Part shown: positions 31,441-43,870 of the stretch, piece after piece | Numbering within the stretch: position 1 is the stretch's first letter | How the letters are laid out: every line of letters starts with the position of its first letter | Source: Miscanthus floridulus | Taxonomy: Eukaryota; Streptophyta; Magnoliopsida; Poales; Poaceae | Assembly (NCBI RefSeq): GCF_019320115.1 | Contig: NC_089591.1 | Location: 20,748,502 to 20,812,501, forward strand | Reading direction: 5' to 3' | DNA: 64,000 nt | Program-made: the position numbers and the translations under genes | Notes under the pieces: generated by a model | The model's input: only the letters and a program-made list of their open reading frames with translations | Databases searched by the model: none | What the model was told of the DNA's origin: nothing

Positions 31441-33824
31441 AGGAACCCAAACTTGTTGAGGGCCCTTCACCTTCTCAACAAGTGACTTTGCAACCCAAAT
31501 TTTCTTAGGCCTATTCTTGTTTGGAGGTCCTAAGAACATGACTTTCATCTTCCCACTGGAATCCTTTATAAGCATGTAATGAGCATTGAAGGCAAAAGGT
31601 CTAGCATGCTTGGGTAAGGGTTGTGGTGGTGGAGTTTGGCACTCATGGGCAAAGTGGCCTTCTTGTCCACACTCAAAACACTTCTTTTGCTTTGGCTTTT
31701 GTTGTTGTTGAGCTTGAGCCTTCTTCTCTTTGTTTGCCATGTACCTAATGCCACTTCTATCCATCTTCATGATGGTGTTCATTAGTAGCTCACTTTGAAG
31801 ATGCTTGCCTCTTGTGAACTTGCTCAATCCAATCTTGAGATGCTCTTTCTCCAACTTGAGCTTCTTGTTCTCTTCCTTGAGTGCATCATTATTTTTATCT
31901 TCCTTGAGCTTCTTGTTCTCTTCTTTTAACTTCTCATTCTCAAGAATCAAATCACCATCATGATCAAGAGTTTCTAGCACTATAGTGTTGGTGGTTTTGA
32001 GCTCTTCAAGATCTTTCTTTAGCTTTTCATTGTCATTCTTGAGCTTGACATACTCATCATAATTATTGGTCTCAAACACTTGCTTGCCCTTGCTACTAGA
32101 ACTTTGCTCTATGCTCTCAATGATCAAATCATCATATGATGTAGCTATATCAATCTTAACAACATCGTTAGTAGCATCATGTGGCTCATTGGATAAATAT
32201 TCTTGAGCAATGACAAGATTATCATGATTAATCTTTAGGGTTGTATATTCATCTTTTAGCATAGTATGGCTAGTGATGAGCTTAGTATGTATCCTCTCAA
32301 GTTTATCATGTTTTTCTTTAAGCTCTTTCTTAGAAGATTTGAGCTTCTTGAGTTTGGATGATATAGCATCATTTGCTTCTCTAAGCACAGCACTAACTTT
32401 TCGGCTATATCACATTTAGCTAAAAGAGAATCATTCTTAGCTTCTAACTTGTCATTCTTAGCTCTAGTCTTTCTAATGATTCTAGTATATTTGTTTATCA
32501 ATTTGACAAGTTCATCATACAAAGGTGATTCAAATTCATCATCATCACTATCACTATCACAATCATCATTGTTAGCATGATCATCACTACTACTATCATC
32601 ATCATTTGATACCTTTCATTCACCCTTGACCATAAGGCATAGGTGTGTAGAGGATGATAACGGTGGTGTTGGTGAAGATGATGAAGAGTCAATCACAATG
32701 GCAGGCACCTTCTTATTATCACTATCATCATTGGATGAGCAACTTGATGAATCAATGTCCATGAGCCAATCACCGACGATGTAGGCCTTCCCATTCTTCT
32801 TCTTCTTGTGGAAGTCCTTCTTCTTGCCATCTTTCTTCTTGTATGGCTTGTTCTTCTTCTTCTCATCATCTTCTTCATTACTTGAGTCATCTTTCTTGCC
32901 CTTGTACTTGTCTTTCTTGGGCTTTGTGCATTGGTGTGCTAGATGACCAAGTTCTCCACAATTGTAGCAATCCATCTCCAAGATTGGCTTCCTTCTAGAG
33001 CTAGTGAGGAACTTCTTTTTCTTACCATCAAACTTGATGCCACTCTTGTTAAGCTTCTTTAGCATCTTGGCAGTTCTTCTCACCATGAGAGCAAGACTTG
33101 CATCATGAATTTCATCATCACTTGAGCTCTCATACTCAAGCCTTGCTTTGCCCTTCTCTTGGCTAGCTTTGAATGCTAAGTCCTTGTCTTTATTCTTAGT
33201 AGAGGATGAGCCATCTTGTGGTGTGATGTGCATGTACATCTCATAAGCATTGATCTTTCCCATGATTTGTGTCGTTGTAGCGGTGAAAAGATCACCTTGA
33301 TGAAGCACGGTCACAATATGCCCATATTTATCAATGTGGAGGACACTCAAGATCTTTCTTACAACATCAGATGGTTGCATTTGAGTGAGTCCAAGCCCAT
33401 TGACTTCCTCTACAAGAACATTCAAGCGTGAGTACATTTCATTAGCACTCTCTTTAGGAAGCATTTCAAATGAATTTAGCTTTTTCATGATGAGATGATA
33501 GGGTTCCTCACGATCGCTCTTTGTTCCCTCATGGAGCGCACAAATATCTGACCATAGTGCATGGGCATCTTTGTGGTTCCTCACATGGTTGAACACATCT
33601 TTACAAAGGCCTCTAAAGATGGTGTTTCGAGCCTCTGCATTCCATTTCTCGTAATTCACCTCATCACCTTGTAGGTGTGTGGCATCCTGAGGTTTTGGGA
33701 AACCTTGTGAGGTGGCTCTAAGTATTCCAACATCTAAAGCTTCTAGATATGCATCCATGCAGATTTTCTAATATGGAAAATCATCCCCCTCAAAGATAGG
33801 AGGAGGTCCATCTCCATAAGACAT
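31390..33824 (-). pseudogene. S1 gag with two intact zinc knuckles, frame-broken
   Basis: Same layout as S2 gag, ATG at 33824. An early stop replaces Trp in FPYWK. The main frame (33758 to 32616, 380 residues) carries the capsid region and an intact first knuckle CYNCGELGHLAHQC. It ends at a TGA after LMVKGE, where S2 has an Arg codon. A one-base loss near 32400 separates the coiled-coil region. The last frame (32388 to 31390) carries the coiled coil and the second knuckle CFECGQEGHFAHEC and ends at the same -1 offset against protease as S2. Confidence 0.85.
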
Positions 33825-33862
33825 CTTTCTCTAGGTGGTTAAGCCTAAATACGTGAGCATGA

Positions 33863-33875
33863 GGCTCTAATACTA
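33863..33875 (-). other. Decayed primer-binding site of S1
   Basis: The minus strand reads TAGTATTAGAGCC against the expected TGGTATCAGAGCC. Both differences are G-to-A or C-to-T changes. Consistent with S1 being older than S2. Confidence 0.75.
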
Positions 33876-33877
33876 AT

Positions 33878-36800
33878 TGAAAGGATCAAGATGCCCAAGA
33901 GAGAGGGGTGAATTAGGCTAATTCTAAAATTCTTTGTGATAATTAAACCCTACGGTTAGCCCAATTAAGCCCTTGTGCCTAGAAAGTGTTTCTATTGATC
34001 TACCACACAAAAATTTAGCAACCTATGTTCCAATCCTAATCTATGATGGCAATTCTATGAATGTAAAAGACAAGAATTGAATTGCTCAAAGTAAATGCTC
34101 AAAGTAAAGGGAGAAGGAGGAACGTGATGATGTTTTGCTGAGGTATCGGAGAGTCGCCACTCCCCACTAGTCCTTGTTGGAGCACCCACGCAAGGGTGTA
34201 GCTCCCCCTTGATCCGCGCAAGGATCAAGTGCTCTCTATGGGTTGATTCTTCGACACTCTATCATGGTGAATCATCCACAACCGCTCACAACTTGAGTTG
34301 GGTCATCCACAAGCTCCGCCAGATGATCACCAAGCTCACAACCACCACCAAGCCATCTAGGTAATGGCGATCACTAAGAGTAACAAGCATGAACTCTCAC
34401 TTGACCATGACAAGCCTAATGAGAAGGATGAATGCACATTTTGCTACTCTTGCTTTCACTAATGAGGGCTCTCTTTGAGATTCTCAAATCTCAATCACCT
34501 CACTAGGACCTTGCCCTTCTTGGCACTCTCAAAGGTGTTTCTCAGCTATTGGAATGAGCAAAAGTACCCCCACACACGAATGGAGGAAGTATTTATACAC
34601 ATGGCTGAAAAATGAACTGTTATGTGCCTCTACGGGGTGACAGAACGCTCTGGTCAGTTCTCCCTGAACTCTAGTGTTTAAGTTGTCACCGGACGCTAGA
34701 CAATGTTTGGTCACGATTTTCCCTCTCTGGAACCTTACTGGAGTCGACCGGATGCTGGGACCCAGCGTTCGGTCACTCACCTCTCAGCGTCCAGTCACAC
34801 CAGACGAAATCACCTTAATCAAATGAACTGACTGGACTCTGCACTAGCGTTCGGTCACTCCAGAACCAGCGTCCGGTTAGCATTTGACCCTTCATTCACT
34901 TCCAACTCTTGATCATACATGAATGAAGTTTGCTCCAATGGATCTAAGGGCTTTTTAGGAGCTACCTAGTGCTAGATTTAGCAAGTGTGCACCACACCTA
35001 ACTCACTAGACTCAATTAGGTCAAGCTACCTGTCCATACCCCCTTAATAGTACGGCCAAAGGAAAAACTGTAACACCCTAGGTGTTTATCACCAGTTAAG
35101 CAATGGGTTTAAACTCAACCATGGCATATTAAGTGGTGATGGAGATGTTAGGTCAAACATATGAAAATGAGCCACCACTTAAACTTGGACCATGCACCAT
35201 TGCTTACATGCTGCCCTTTCTAAAAAATATGCTTGGGAAATGCTGGATGTACTTGTTTCATGTGTCTTGCCTCAATATCCCTCTATATTGATCCATGGAA
35301 AAGTTTCGTGAAGTTTGGAATCAAGAAGTCACATGAAATGACAAGATATATCCTTGTTGGAATGGCCTTATTAAGTGAATGAGAACATGTGTCATCAACC
35401 AAACCTTGCAACCTTGCCCAAATAACTCTAGATGAACTCTACAACAAAATTCATGAAAGGTTCATGTTGAGCAAATGCCAAGAAAATGCTCCAATGGATC
35501 ACAAAGGATAATTTAAGCTTTATCGTGATCCTACTTTGGTCAAAGTAAAACTATAGCTTCTGCACCTGTTTTGAAGTTGGACATTAAATAAAAGTTGAAG
35601 CTCATGTTATGTAGAAGAAACTTTGTTTTTGGAGTATAACATGGATCGGCTCGGAACCAAGTCTAGCAGTGGCTCAGAGTTGGAACCTGCTGCTGATTTC
35701 AGCACTTAGAAATATTCTAAGTCTAGAAATTCATCGACATCGGCATTGGCGTCTCGCGTTCTCCAAATTTCGTTAAGCAACTGGACTTGATCCCAAAATA
35801 AAAGTTGGAGCATACATCGGGAAGAAGAGCGTGCAAAAGGATGGCACTCGTTGGACCTTGTCTTGACCATCGATTTTTGGAGTTTGGTAATCGCTGTCAA
35901 TGCATTAACACTTGCTAATTGGATGCTAATTAACTATTGTTCCAAAGACCTAATGGATGTGACCCCTTAACCAAGTTTGTAGACCATCCTGAGTAGAGCA
36001 ACTTTGCTACTGGAGCCAAGGTCGGAATCTCCACGGAATATGCCAAAAAATGGACCCCAAGTCGGGCATAGAGACGCACGCCACGTGCTCGATGAATTGT
36101 CTCCGTGGCAGCCATGCAGTAGCGCGTGCGTTCAACCTCCGTGCCACGCGCCACCCTGCTCCCTGTGCCTCCAAATGCAGACGCCCGAGCTGCCCTGGCA
36201 TCCCGCACTCGCTCTCGCCCTTCCTGGCGCTCTTCCTCTGTGCGAGCACACCAGAGCGGAGCCACCATGGCCGCCGCCACCAAGCTTCCATGCCACCGCT
36301 GCTTCCTCTCCTACAGCCCTCCTACATCTACACTGAGTGTCGCTATGCGTCCAACGCCTCACGCCGCCCCTCCCGCACCCATTTTCCAGTCATCATGGCC
36401 GCCGTATCGCCGTCGCCATCGGAGCAGCCACCGGTGTTCCACCTGTGCATGTGGCCAGGCCAACCTAGCCCGCCTCTGGCCGACCTGAGTAGCCCCACGC
36501 GTGTGAGAAGGTCCCTGGATTCTCTCCGCCGCTTTGCCGATGCCATAGACGACCACAGCCGCCGAAGCTGCGAGCCCGGCCGCTCCCCTGCGCTGCTGTC
36601 AAGAGGTGGAAGAAGGTGGACCACGCACGGAAATAGAAGGTTCTCCAGAGTGTTAAGTGAAGGAACCGTGACTCTAGTGAATAGTGCCTGAAGGACCTCT
36701 TCGCTGATGTTTGATTTATGTTTTCCGCAGGGACCCCAATGCAAGTTTTACATTCCTTTCTTTGATTTTTTTTCAGATTTCGATGATCATCTTTGAAAGA

Positions 36801-39800
36801 TCGTAGTAAATTGTAGAAAAAACCAAAAATAGCAAATGAGGACTTTTTGGAATCCTTCTGAAGTTATCTATGCACTAGATCTATAATATGGAATGATTTA
36901 GTTTAAAGTTTTTACTGTAAAAATCAATTTGTGCAGTTAGGTTTGTAATACTAGTTGTGTCTTGTCTTTTTCATAACAGTAGTTCTTTTGCTCAAATAAA
37001 TGTGAAATGTTTATGGAGTGCTCATCCAGTGATTGTTGTTGTCTGGTAAAAATTTCAGGAGTTTAGGATTTATATTTTAATATTTATAAAAATAACAAAT
37101 GCCCTGTATTGCTTTGCTCCTACTCTAAATAGTTCTGCATGTTTGAATTAATTGGCTCAGTTAAGTTATGAATCATGACTTTATGAAAATACATGAGTTG
37201 TAGTACTTTTCTTAAGATTTCCAAAAAAGTTAAATATCATGATTTTTGGTTAAGTAGATCTTGAGTTATACTTGCTTAAATCTCTGTGGCTGTTTTTGCC
37301 CAAACCCAAATAGGGTTTCCTTGTTCTTACTGTGGAGCCTTCTTACTTGTAGAATTAGCTTTAGGTGTTTACAACAAAGTTGTTTAGAATTTGCTAAGAT
37401 TTCTAAAAAGTCTAGAACCACATTTATTGGACATGTATAACTCCATTTGTAGCTGTTTGAAGTGGCATATCAGTTTCTGTCCATGTTTTAGACAAAGATT
37501 CATTCATTGGATTAATTGACCTTGCTAACTGTAGAATCATCTTAATAGGAGAATAATAAAGTTATAGGTAACTTTATAAGCTTTTCAAAAAGTTAAGATT
37601 CATGTTTATTGGAGGTCTAGAACTCCAGTTATGCCTCTTTAAAGTCCTATCAGTTTTATGTACCACTGTTGTTTGGGCTGCATGTGCAGTTTTGCTTGTG
37701 CAATTATTTTTGTGGTGTAAATGATGTTTGCTATAGTTGTAGTGAATACAAAAGTTGTAGAAAATTTCATAATATTACTTGTGTTCATATTGTAAGACCA
37801 TAGGCCTGATAGTTTAGGAGTTACATGACTTTTAAGTCTTCTGTCAAGTTTTGATTGTATTCAGAGCAGATCTGAAAGATGCTAGTGTTTGATCTAGTTA
37901 GGATTCGAATCACACCTAGATGATAATAAGAAAGTTGTAGATAACTCACTTAAACATCTTGTGTTAAATTTTCCTAGCATTTGGCCAAGTATTTTGTGAG
38001 TTATGCCTATTTAAAGTTGGGTTTTAGAAATGACTGCTCTCTATCAATTGTGGACCAGTTGTTGTAAATGGGTATATTTGACTTAAGTAACTTGAGAATC
38101 ATGCTAAGATGAATTGTAGAAAATTTCATAAGCTTTTCAGAATGTCTTGTTGCATGACTATTGGATTTGTATAACCCTAGTTATGATCCAAACTTGAAGT
38201 TGTTGTTTCCAGTCCAGAAATAGACATATGCTAGTTGTGATTATTTACTCCATGTGTAGCTAAGTGTGGCTTATGCCCTTGTTGATGGTCAAGTTATGAT
38301 ACTTGTGACCTTGTTAAACTTGTGTCATGCTTGATGTGCTTGCTCTCTGTAGTTAGTTGTGTGATGTTAGTTAAATAGCTATTGGTGTCTATGTCTTGTA
38401 TAATCTTGTGTTTGTCTTGAATGCTATTATATGATGCATCTTATATTACCGTTCTTCATATTCATACACCTACATCTTGCATCTCATTTAGATACGCTAG
38501 ATGAACCACGTGAAGGATGTGATGTGGAGCCAAACTCGAGGATTGGGTTTGGTGGATCTGCCCCGACGATGGAAGGACTAGCAAGTGCTAGGACCAGAGA
38601 TGTCACCAAGACGGTGCAAGCTAACTGAACTGACTTGTGTCAGATCCCAGGCAAGCCCCGGAGCATTCTAAGTCTTCCAGTGTTTTACAAAATATTACTT
38701 GAGTCCTTATGATTGATGCATTAGGTATAAGAGTTGTCTAGAAACACTTGATGCATGGAACTACCTTGCCTAGATACAAATACTAACTTTAACCCTATGT
38801 AGGTCTAGGATCGAATATATGCTTAGCCATGCTTAGACCGGTAGAAGTCGGGTGATTTCTTGTCACCTGTGAGATATAGGTGGATACCGAAGCACGGTTG
38901 GCTATATTTGCTATCGTGGAAAAGAACCATGGGGTAAAAGGAAATCAAGGTCGGGCGGAGTCTATGTGTAGATTGACTCATGTGATTCCGTCTGTGTCGA
39001 TTAAGGACCATACCGTTGTTGGTGCTTCTGACAAGATTGAACGCATGCCTATCACTTAGCTGGCCAGATAACTTGTTCCGACCGTAAAGCCGAGTAGCTC
39101 AACTCAGGTCAGGTCCCATTCTATTGTGCGCTCCTTGCAGGGAGCCAAACTGAGCCCAAGGGCAGGGTAGTCCTGAACGTCCTGGCATTTGGTGTCCCTG
39201 ATTATGTGGCACAGTATGAACCCGCGAAATGTGTACCTGAGTTGTACCAAAGGTGACCTAAGGTGACTAATGATCTGGTCTGCCAGGGTTTGTGTTGGGA
39301 ATAAATTCCTAGCTGGTTGAAATCGATTCGAATCATCGTCTCTCCCGGATAGTGAGAAACTTGGCTAGTCCCAACATCGTAGTAACTGTGTTATGGAACT
39401 TGATGGTTCGAATGAATATGGAATTACAATACTGGCTATGGTTACTATTGTATGCTCTAAAAAGATATACCACATGTTTGGCATAGGATAGTTGCTAATC
39501 TAGAGATGGATAGTTATAATTAACTTGATGACAGAATTATAATTGTATAATTAAGTTAATCGTTTTTTATGTAAAATGTTGTCAAGCTACCTGCACTTAT
39601 AAAGCCTTGCATACTCCTTGGAGTCAATTTTATTTCTGGTTATGATGGGTAAGTCTAGCCGAGTATATTTGAGTACTCAGGGTTTATCCCACTATGTTGC
39701 AGGTGAGGTTTCGGCCTACTAAAGATGGTGGCTAACCACCAGTGGGCTCGGTGACTCTATATTTACTTCTCATCTATATGCTTTTATCTGAGGATGTCAC

Positions 39801-40367
39801 ATATGCTAGCAATGTATTTGGAACTTATATTAATGAAATCCTTTGAAAGCAATGTTGTTTTCACTAATCAGTTTTGAAACCCAAACTTATACTATTATTT
39901 GTGAAACAATTTGTAATATTATTTCCGCTGCAACTCTGCGTATGTGATGTGTATTTGCTTAATCACGCAATCTTAGTTGTGATGTTGATTTACCGAGGTC
40001 CTACATGACACTTGGCGGACTACTGGGTTTATATAAGTGAAAGTATGCACGTGTCAACGTGTTAGCGGGGACAACCGTACTTGATCTTGTATAAATTGGG
40101 CAGTTCTATCACAAAAACAAAGTCCTAAACTACTCTAAGTGTCTCCTCAACACCAAACGACACTTAGAACTAGTCCATCCTTAACCTTATTGTCCATCCT
40201 TTAAAAACCAAAATGATTTCCATCATAGGGGCATGACCACCATGATAGCCCAATCGATCTCCGTTATCGTGACCTAACTTAATTGCCTCTACAAAACACA
40301 CATTAGTTACAGTAATCATGTATTGTTATTAATCATCGAAACCCAACTAGGGGCCTAGATGCTTTCA
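33878..40367 (-). repeat. 5' LTR of S1, interrupted by a solo LTR and shared with S3
   Basis: The LTR sequence is 33878-35068 plus 40119-40367 (about 1440 bp); the middle is the solo Gypsy LTR 35069-40113. Its left part adjoins the S1 primer site, so it is the 5' LTR of S1. Its right end CTAGATGCTTTCA is followed by a polypurine tract and S1-type 3' internal sequence, so it also serves as the 3' LTR of S3. The TATA box TATAAATA is intact at 34597 to 34590, and the palindrome cluster is at 34640-34880. Confidence 0.85.
35069..40113 (+). mobile_element. Solo LTR of a large-LTR Gypsy element, copy b (5.0 kb)
   Basis: 5045 bp from TGTAACACCCTAGGTG to TTGGGCAGTTCTATCACA, with perfect target duplication AAAAC (35064-35068 and 40114-40118). 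Homologous to 9581-14216, for example the block around 38670-39700 against 12730-13800. The segment 35980-36690 is GC-rich and CpG-rich; the rest is AT-rich with no gene. A 213-residue frame at 36050-36691 is not conserved in copy a. The lineage (Tekay/Del-like) is inferred from LTR ends and length only. Confidence 0.8.
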
Positions 40368-40844
40368 ATCTCCCCCTTTTTTGTGATTGATGACAATACC
40401 ACCTCGAGTATGTGAAAGAGATGAGGTTTTTAACATGCTTGGTTCATATAAGCTTTTGTCAATAAGAACAAAAGAGTTAGGCAAGCTTATATGACCCAAG
40501 CCAACATGATGTACTCAACAGATATGAAATAAGCATGAGTACAAGAAATAAAGCTCATTTGCATCAGAGTAAAATGTGGAAGCAAAGTGAATGAGCATAA
40601 CACAAGTGATATGACATATAAATAATTCAAAGTAGAGAGCACACATGTCACATATCACATAAATATCACGATCAAATTAATATCACGATTACGATCACAC
40701 TTAAGTAGTTCAATGCATAATAGTAAACATGAATGCATAATGTATCACACATAAAACTCCAAATGTAATAGTTAAGCTATAAGCTAATAGATAGACTCCC
40801 CCTAAATGTATCGCTCCCCCTAAGCTATAAGCTAATAGATAGAC
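40368..40844 (-). mobile_element. Remnant S3: S1-type 3' internal region, truncated
   Basis: Begins with an intact polypurine tract (minus AAAAAAGGGGGAGAT, 40382 to 40368) and the GTGATTGATGACAATACC block, then matches 3760-4230 of S1 closely, including S1-specific text absent from S2. It breaks after ccccctaag near 40826, and 40821-40844 is a second copy of 40773-40796. The env-like frame and everything 5' of it are lost. Confidence 0.75.
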
Positions 40845-42424
40845 ACCCCTATATCGAAGTTCACAAGCACCTTATAAAGATCCTAATTAGGCGGCAAAGG
40901 TGTCGGGCTTGCTAGAGCTCACCTATCCAATTCTATGAGTAAGGTCAGACAAACCTATGCCACTAGTATTTTGCACACCGGGGAGCTCCTACACATGCTA
41001 GTAAGCAAAAGCACAAAGCCACCTAAGCTCACTAGCAATGCTCAATAACAAAGCTACACAAGCCAAATTATAGAGCGCAAATTACTTAGCTACACAAACT
41101 AAGCAATGTGACTAACAAGGTTACTCAAACTGAATTAGTCACGCAAGGGGGCTATTTCTATGCTACACAAGCTAGAAGGTACTAGCAAGCTACATAAGCT
41201 AACTAATTACAAGAGCAACTACACAAGCACAATGTAAATGAAGTAAATACAAGCTTGTGTAACGAGGATGTAAACCAACGGGAATACAAGGATGACACGA
41301 TGATTTTTATCTCGAGGTTCATGTGCTTGCCAACACACTAGTCCCCGTTGAGACAAGCTCCAAGGTTGCTACCGGTCCTCTTGCTAGTGGTGACCCGCAA
41401 GTCACACTCTCCCATGTGGAGTGCTTACCTCAAGCTCTAGCACTTGACCCGGCTGGACCACTTGTCGCCCTTCACGTCTCGCTCTACTAGAGTTGCTCTT
41501 TGTGGCTCCCGCAGGGCGAGCACAATGCCCTTCACAAAGCTCTTCTCCAGAGCACCGCACAAAGCTTCTTGCGGGCTTCGATGGAGACCACCACCAAGCC
41601 ATCTAGGAGGTGGCAACCTCCAAGAGTAACAAGCACCACTGGCTTGCAACTCGATCACCTAGTGCCACTCGATGCAACCTCATGATGCAATCACACTAGA
41701 ATCACTCACTCACTCGATTAGACGAATACTATCAAGCTAGAGTGAGTTAGAAGGCTCCCAAGCACTACCACATAAGCCACCAAGGCTCTAGTGTGCTCCC
41801 TTACCAGCCCAAGGCTGGCCAAAGGGCTATTTATAAACCCCCACATGAAAAGAGCCATTGTACCCCTTTACTGGCCACAACTCGAGGTGACCAGACACAC
41901 CAGTCAAACTGACTAGACGCACTCGGCCAGCGTCCGGTCAATGGATGCTTGCCACGCGTTGCTCCTATTCAACCTCAGTTGCTTGATCTCAATGGTCGGT
42001 TGTCGCGCACCAACAATCAAGTGACAACCAGATGCACCTATGTGCAAAGACCAGACGCGTGAGCCTCAGAGTCCGGTCATTTCCAGAGAGCTCCCTGAGC
42101 CTCTGTTTTGTGACCGGACACGTCTGGTCCCTAGTGACCGGACTCGCCTCCACGTCCAGTCCCCTCTAGATCAACTTAGCGTGCTACGTCAGCATACATC
42201 ATCACTGACTGGACACAACCACTAAGCGTTAGGTCACTTCTTCGCCCAGCGTTTGGTCGAAGACCGACGCCTATGCCTTCACTACTACCACTGACCGGAC
42301 GTGCCGATCCTGCCGAGGCTAGCCTCCGAACACTCACAGTGACCTCCTTTCAAATCCTTTTTTCACCGAGTAGATCCACATCAACTCCAACTTCTTCTCC
42401 TTTGTAAATGTGCCAACACCACCA
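40845..42424 (-). mobile_element. Truncated LTR of the second Sirevirus family, inverted
   Basis: Reverse-complement relative of the solo LTR 6837-9247: shared blocks include the 'acacaagctaac / actagcaag' repeat area (40980-41230), the coding-like block at 41437-41690 and the palindrome cluster (41885-42300). About the last 100 bp of the LTR are missing at the 40845 junction, and its 5' part is cut at 42424 by the Tat element. The TATA box TATAAATA is intact here (41835 to 41828), about 50 bp downstream of the cluster. Small frames such as 41402-41658 mirror those at 8340-8547 but are not intact in both copies. Confidence 0.7.
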
Positions 42425-42898
42425 TGTGTGTCGATAGAATATCGTCGGTAGTCCTTCGAGGGGTATCCCACAAAGGTAGATTGATCGACAGAGAAGCATG
42501 TGATCAAGAACAAGAAGGCAATAGAGACACATGAGTTAGATGGGTTCAGGCCGTCAGTATGACGTAATACCCTACTCCTATGGTCTGTTGGCTTGTATTA
42601 GCTATTGTATGATATTGCGTGAATTTGGAGGGGTCCCTGCATGCCTTACATAGTCCAAGGGGCAAGGTTACAAGTCGGTTAGATCTAAGAGATAACCGGA
42701 AAGTAATAACATATTACATGAATCTTGGGATCATACATATCCTAACAGATCTCCTAGTATCTTCATGATATCTTCTTGGTGTCTTGCGAGAGGCGCCGAG
42801 CAGAGTCATGCCTTGCAAAGCTTCATCTTGTGGGCTAGCCCGCCCCTAGGGGTGCAACCCATGTGGTCTGTCATGGGTATCTAGGGTCATACCCCCCA
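42425..42898 (-). repeat. 3' LTR of the Tat element
   Basis: About 470 bp. On the minus strand it starts TGGGGGGTATGACCC (42898) and ends near ATTCTATCGACACA (42427 or 42425). The phrases GGGTATCTAGGGTCAT and GGGGTATCCCACAAAGG are characteristic of grass Tat LTRs. The boundary at the left is uncertain by a few bases because of a tgtgtg run. Confidence 0.6.
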
Positions 42899-43870
42899 TA
42901 GCTAGTCCCTGAGCGCCTTGTACCCGTTCTGCAACATTGTCTTGAGCTTGTCCAAGCAGGTGTGAACAAAGCCAAGCAGTCAACTCATGGTCCGACCATC
43001 ATGATGAGTTGCCAAGCAGCATGAACCATCATCGAGCAGCATGAACCATAGTCGAGCTATGTGAACCATAGCCGAGCAGTATAACCCAAGTACAGCTTGC
43101 CATAAGGGTGTAAGTTGCTCAAGTTCATAATCGAAAATTTCTTCGTAGTAGACCAAGTGTGCCCACTTAGAGTCCGACCACAAGAAAAGGAGATAGTCTT
43201 CTTTAGCTTCAAGAGGTGCAGAGTCTTCTAGAAAAAAGTAAACACATTCACTGCAAGGTGAAGTGTGCCCACTTAGTCCCCAAGCCTGATAGTAGATGAT
43301 GTAGTCATGTGGTGCCAGAGTCCAAAGTAGAAGAAAAGTAGAAGACCAGTCTGGCAGCCAGTCCCCGGGTGTAGCCCCAAAAAGCACATTCACCGTGAGG
43401 TGAAGTGTGCCCACTTAGTCTCTAAGCCTGATAGTAGGTGACATGGTCACATGGTGCCAGGGTCAGAAACAGCAGTCAACTTAGAGAAAATAGAATCACA
43501 GAGAAAACACCAGAGTAATGGCTATACAATAGTAATTATTGAGCCATGATGGTTGGCGGAGATGTCGATGAATATTCGGTGAGCCATAACAAACTGCGAA
43601 GATAAATCCTTGAAATGGACCAGGGTTGCATGAAGGCCTAGGTAACGGCCCACCTTTAGTTGTGGAGAATTCGGAGAAGCACAAATCATGGGAATGGTTT
43701 CCCAAAAACCCTCAAATGCGAAAAGGTGGGGGAGTGCTTTAAAACTACACCACCGCACTCCACGCTCATACCTTTGCCCCTTTGCCATTTCATCTTCCTC
43801 CTTAGTCATCGCATTTCTAGATTCACATTAACACCTACTTCTACCGCCAATCCCTAACCAGATCTGAGAG
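42899..43870 (-). other. Tat 3' spacer with two tandem repeats
   Basis: Non-coding for pol. It holds a 20-bp tandem repeat, three clear units at 43021-43080 (consensus atgaaccatagtcgagcagc) with a weak fourth. It also holds an 80-bp block repeated with a 142-bp period (43243-43322 and 43385-43463, sharing gtgtgcccacttagt). The last 150 bp before 43871 form the leader of the plus-strand gene. Confidence 0.6.
43738..43744 (+). promoter_or_regulatory. Candidate TATA element for the antisense gene
   Basis: TTTAAAA lies 127 bp upstream of the ATG at 43871, followed by a pyrimidine-rich leader ccgcactccacgctcata. The position is plausible; no other evidence. Confidence 0.25.

Larger units (their letters stand above)
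2294..40367 (-). mobile_element. Sirevirus-type Ty1/copia retrotransposon S1 (old, multiply interrupted)
   Basis: Minus-strand element bounded by LTRs at 2294-3759 and 33878-40367. Interruptions are a solo Sirevirus LTR (6837-9247), two solo Gypsy LTRs (9581-14216 and 35069-40113) and the whole of S2 (16275-29240). With these removed, the order on the minus strand is 5' LTR, tRNA-Met-type primer site, gag, protease, integrase, reverse transcriptase, RNase H, long spacer with a promoter-like region, env-like frame, polypurine tract, 3' LTR. The two LTRs share diagnostic differences from the LTRs of S2 (for example aaccctacggttagccc and gtaaaagacaag), so they belong together. The presumed 5-bp duplication gctgg at 2289-2293 has no partner at the right end, because the right LTR continues into S3. 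All coding parts are broken. Confidence 0.85.

Noticed and set aside
36050..36691. 213-residue plus-strand frame in the GC-rich part of the 5.0-kb solo LTR
   Set aside because: It lies in a GC-rich LTR block where stops are rare, has overlapping long frames on the other strand, and has no counterpart in the homologous block of 9581-14216.
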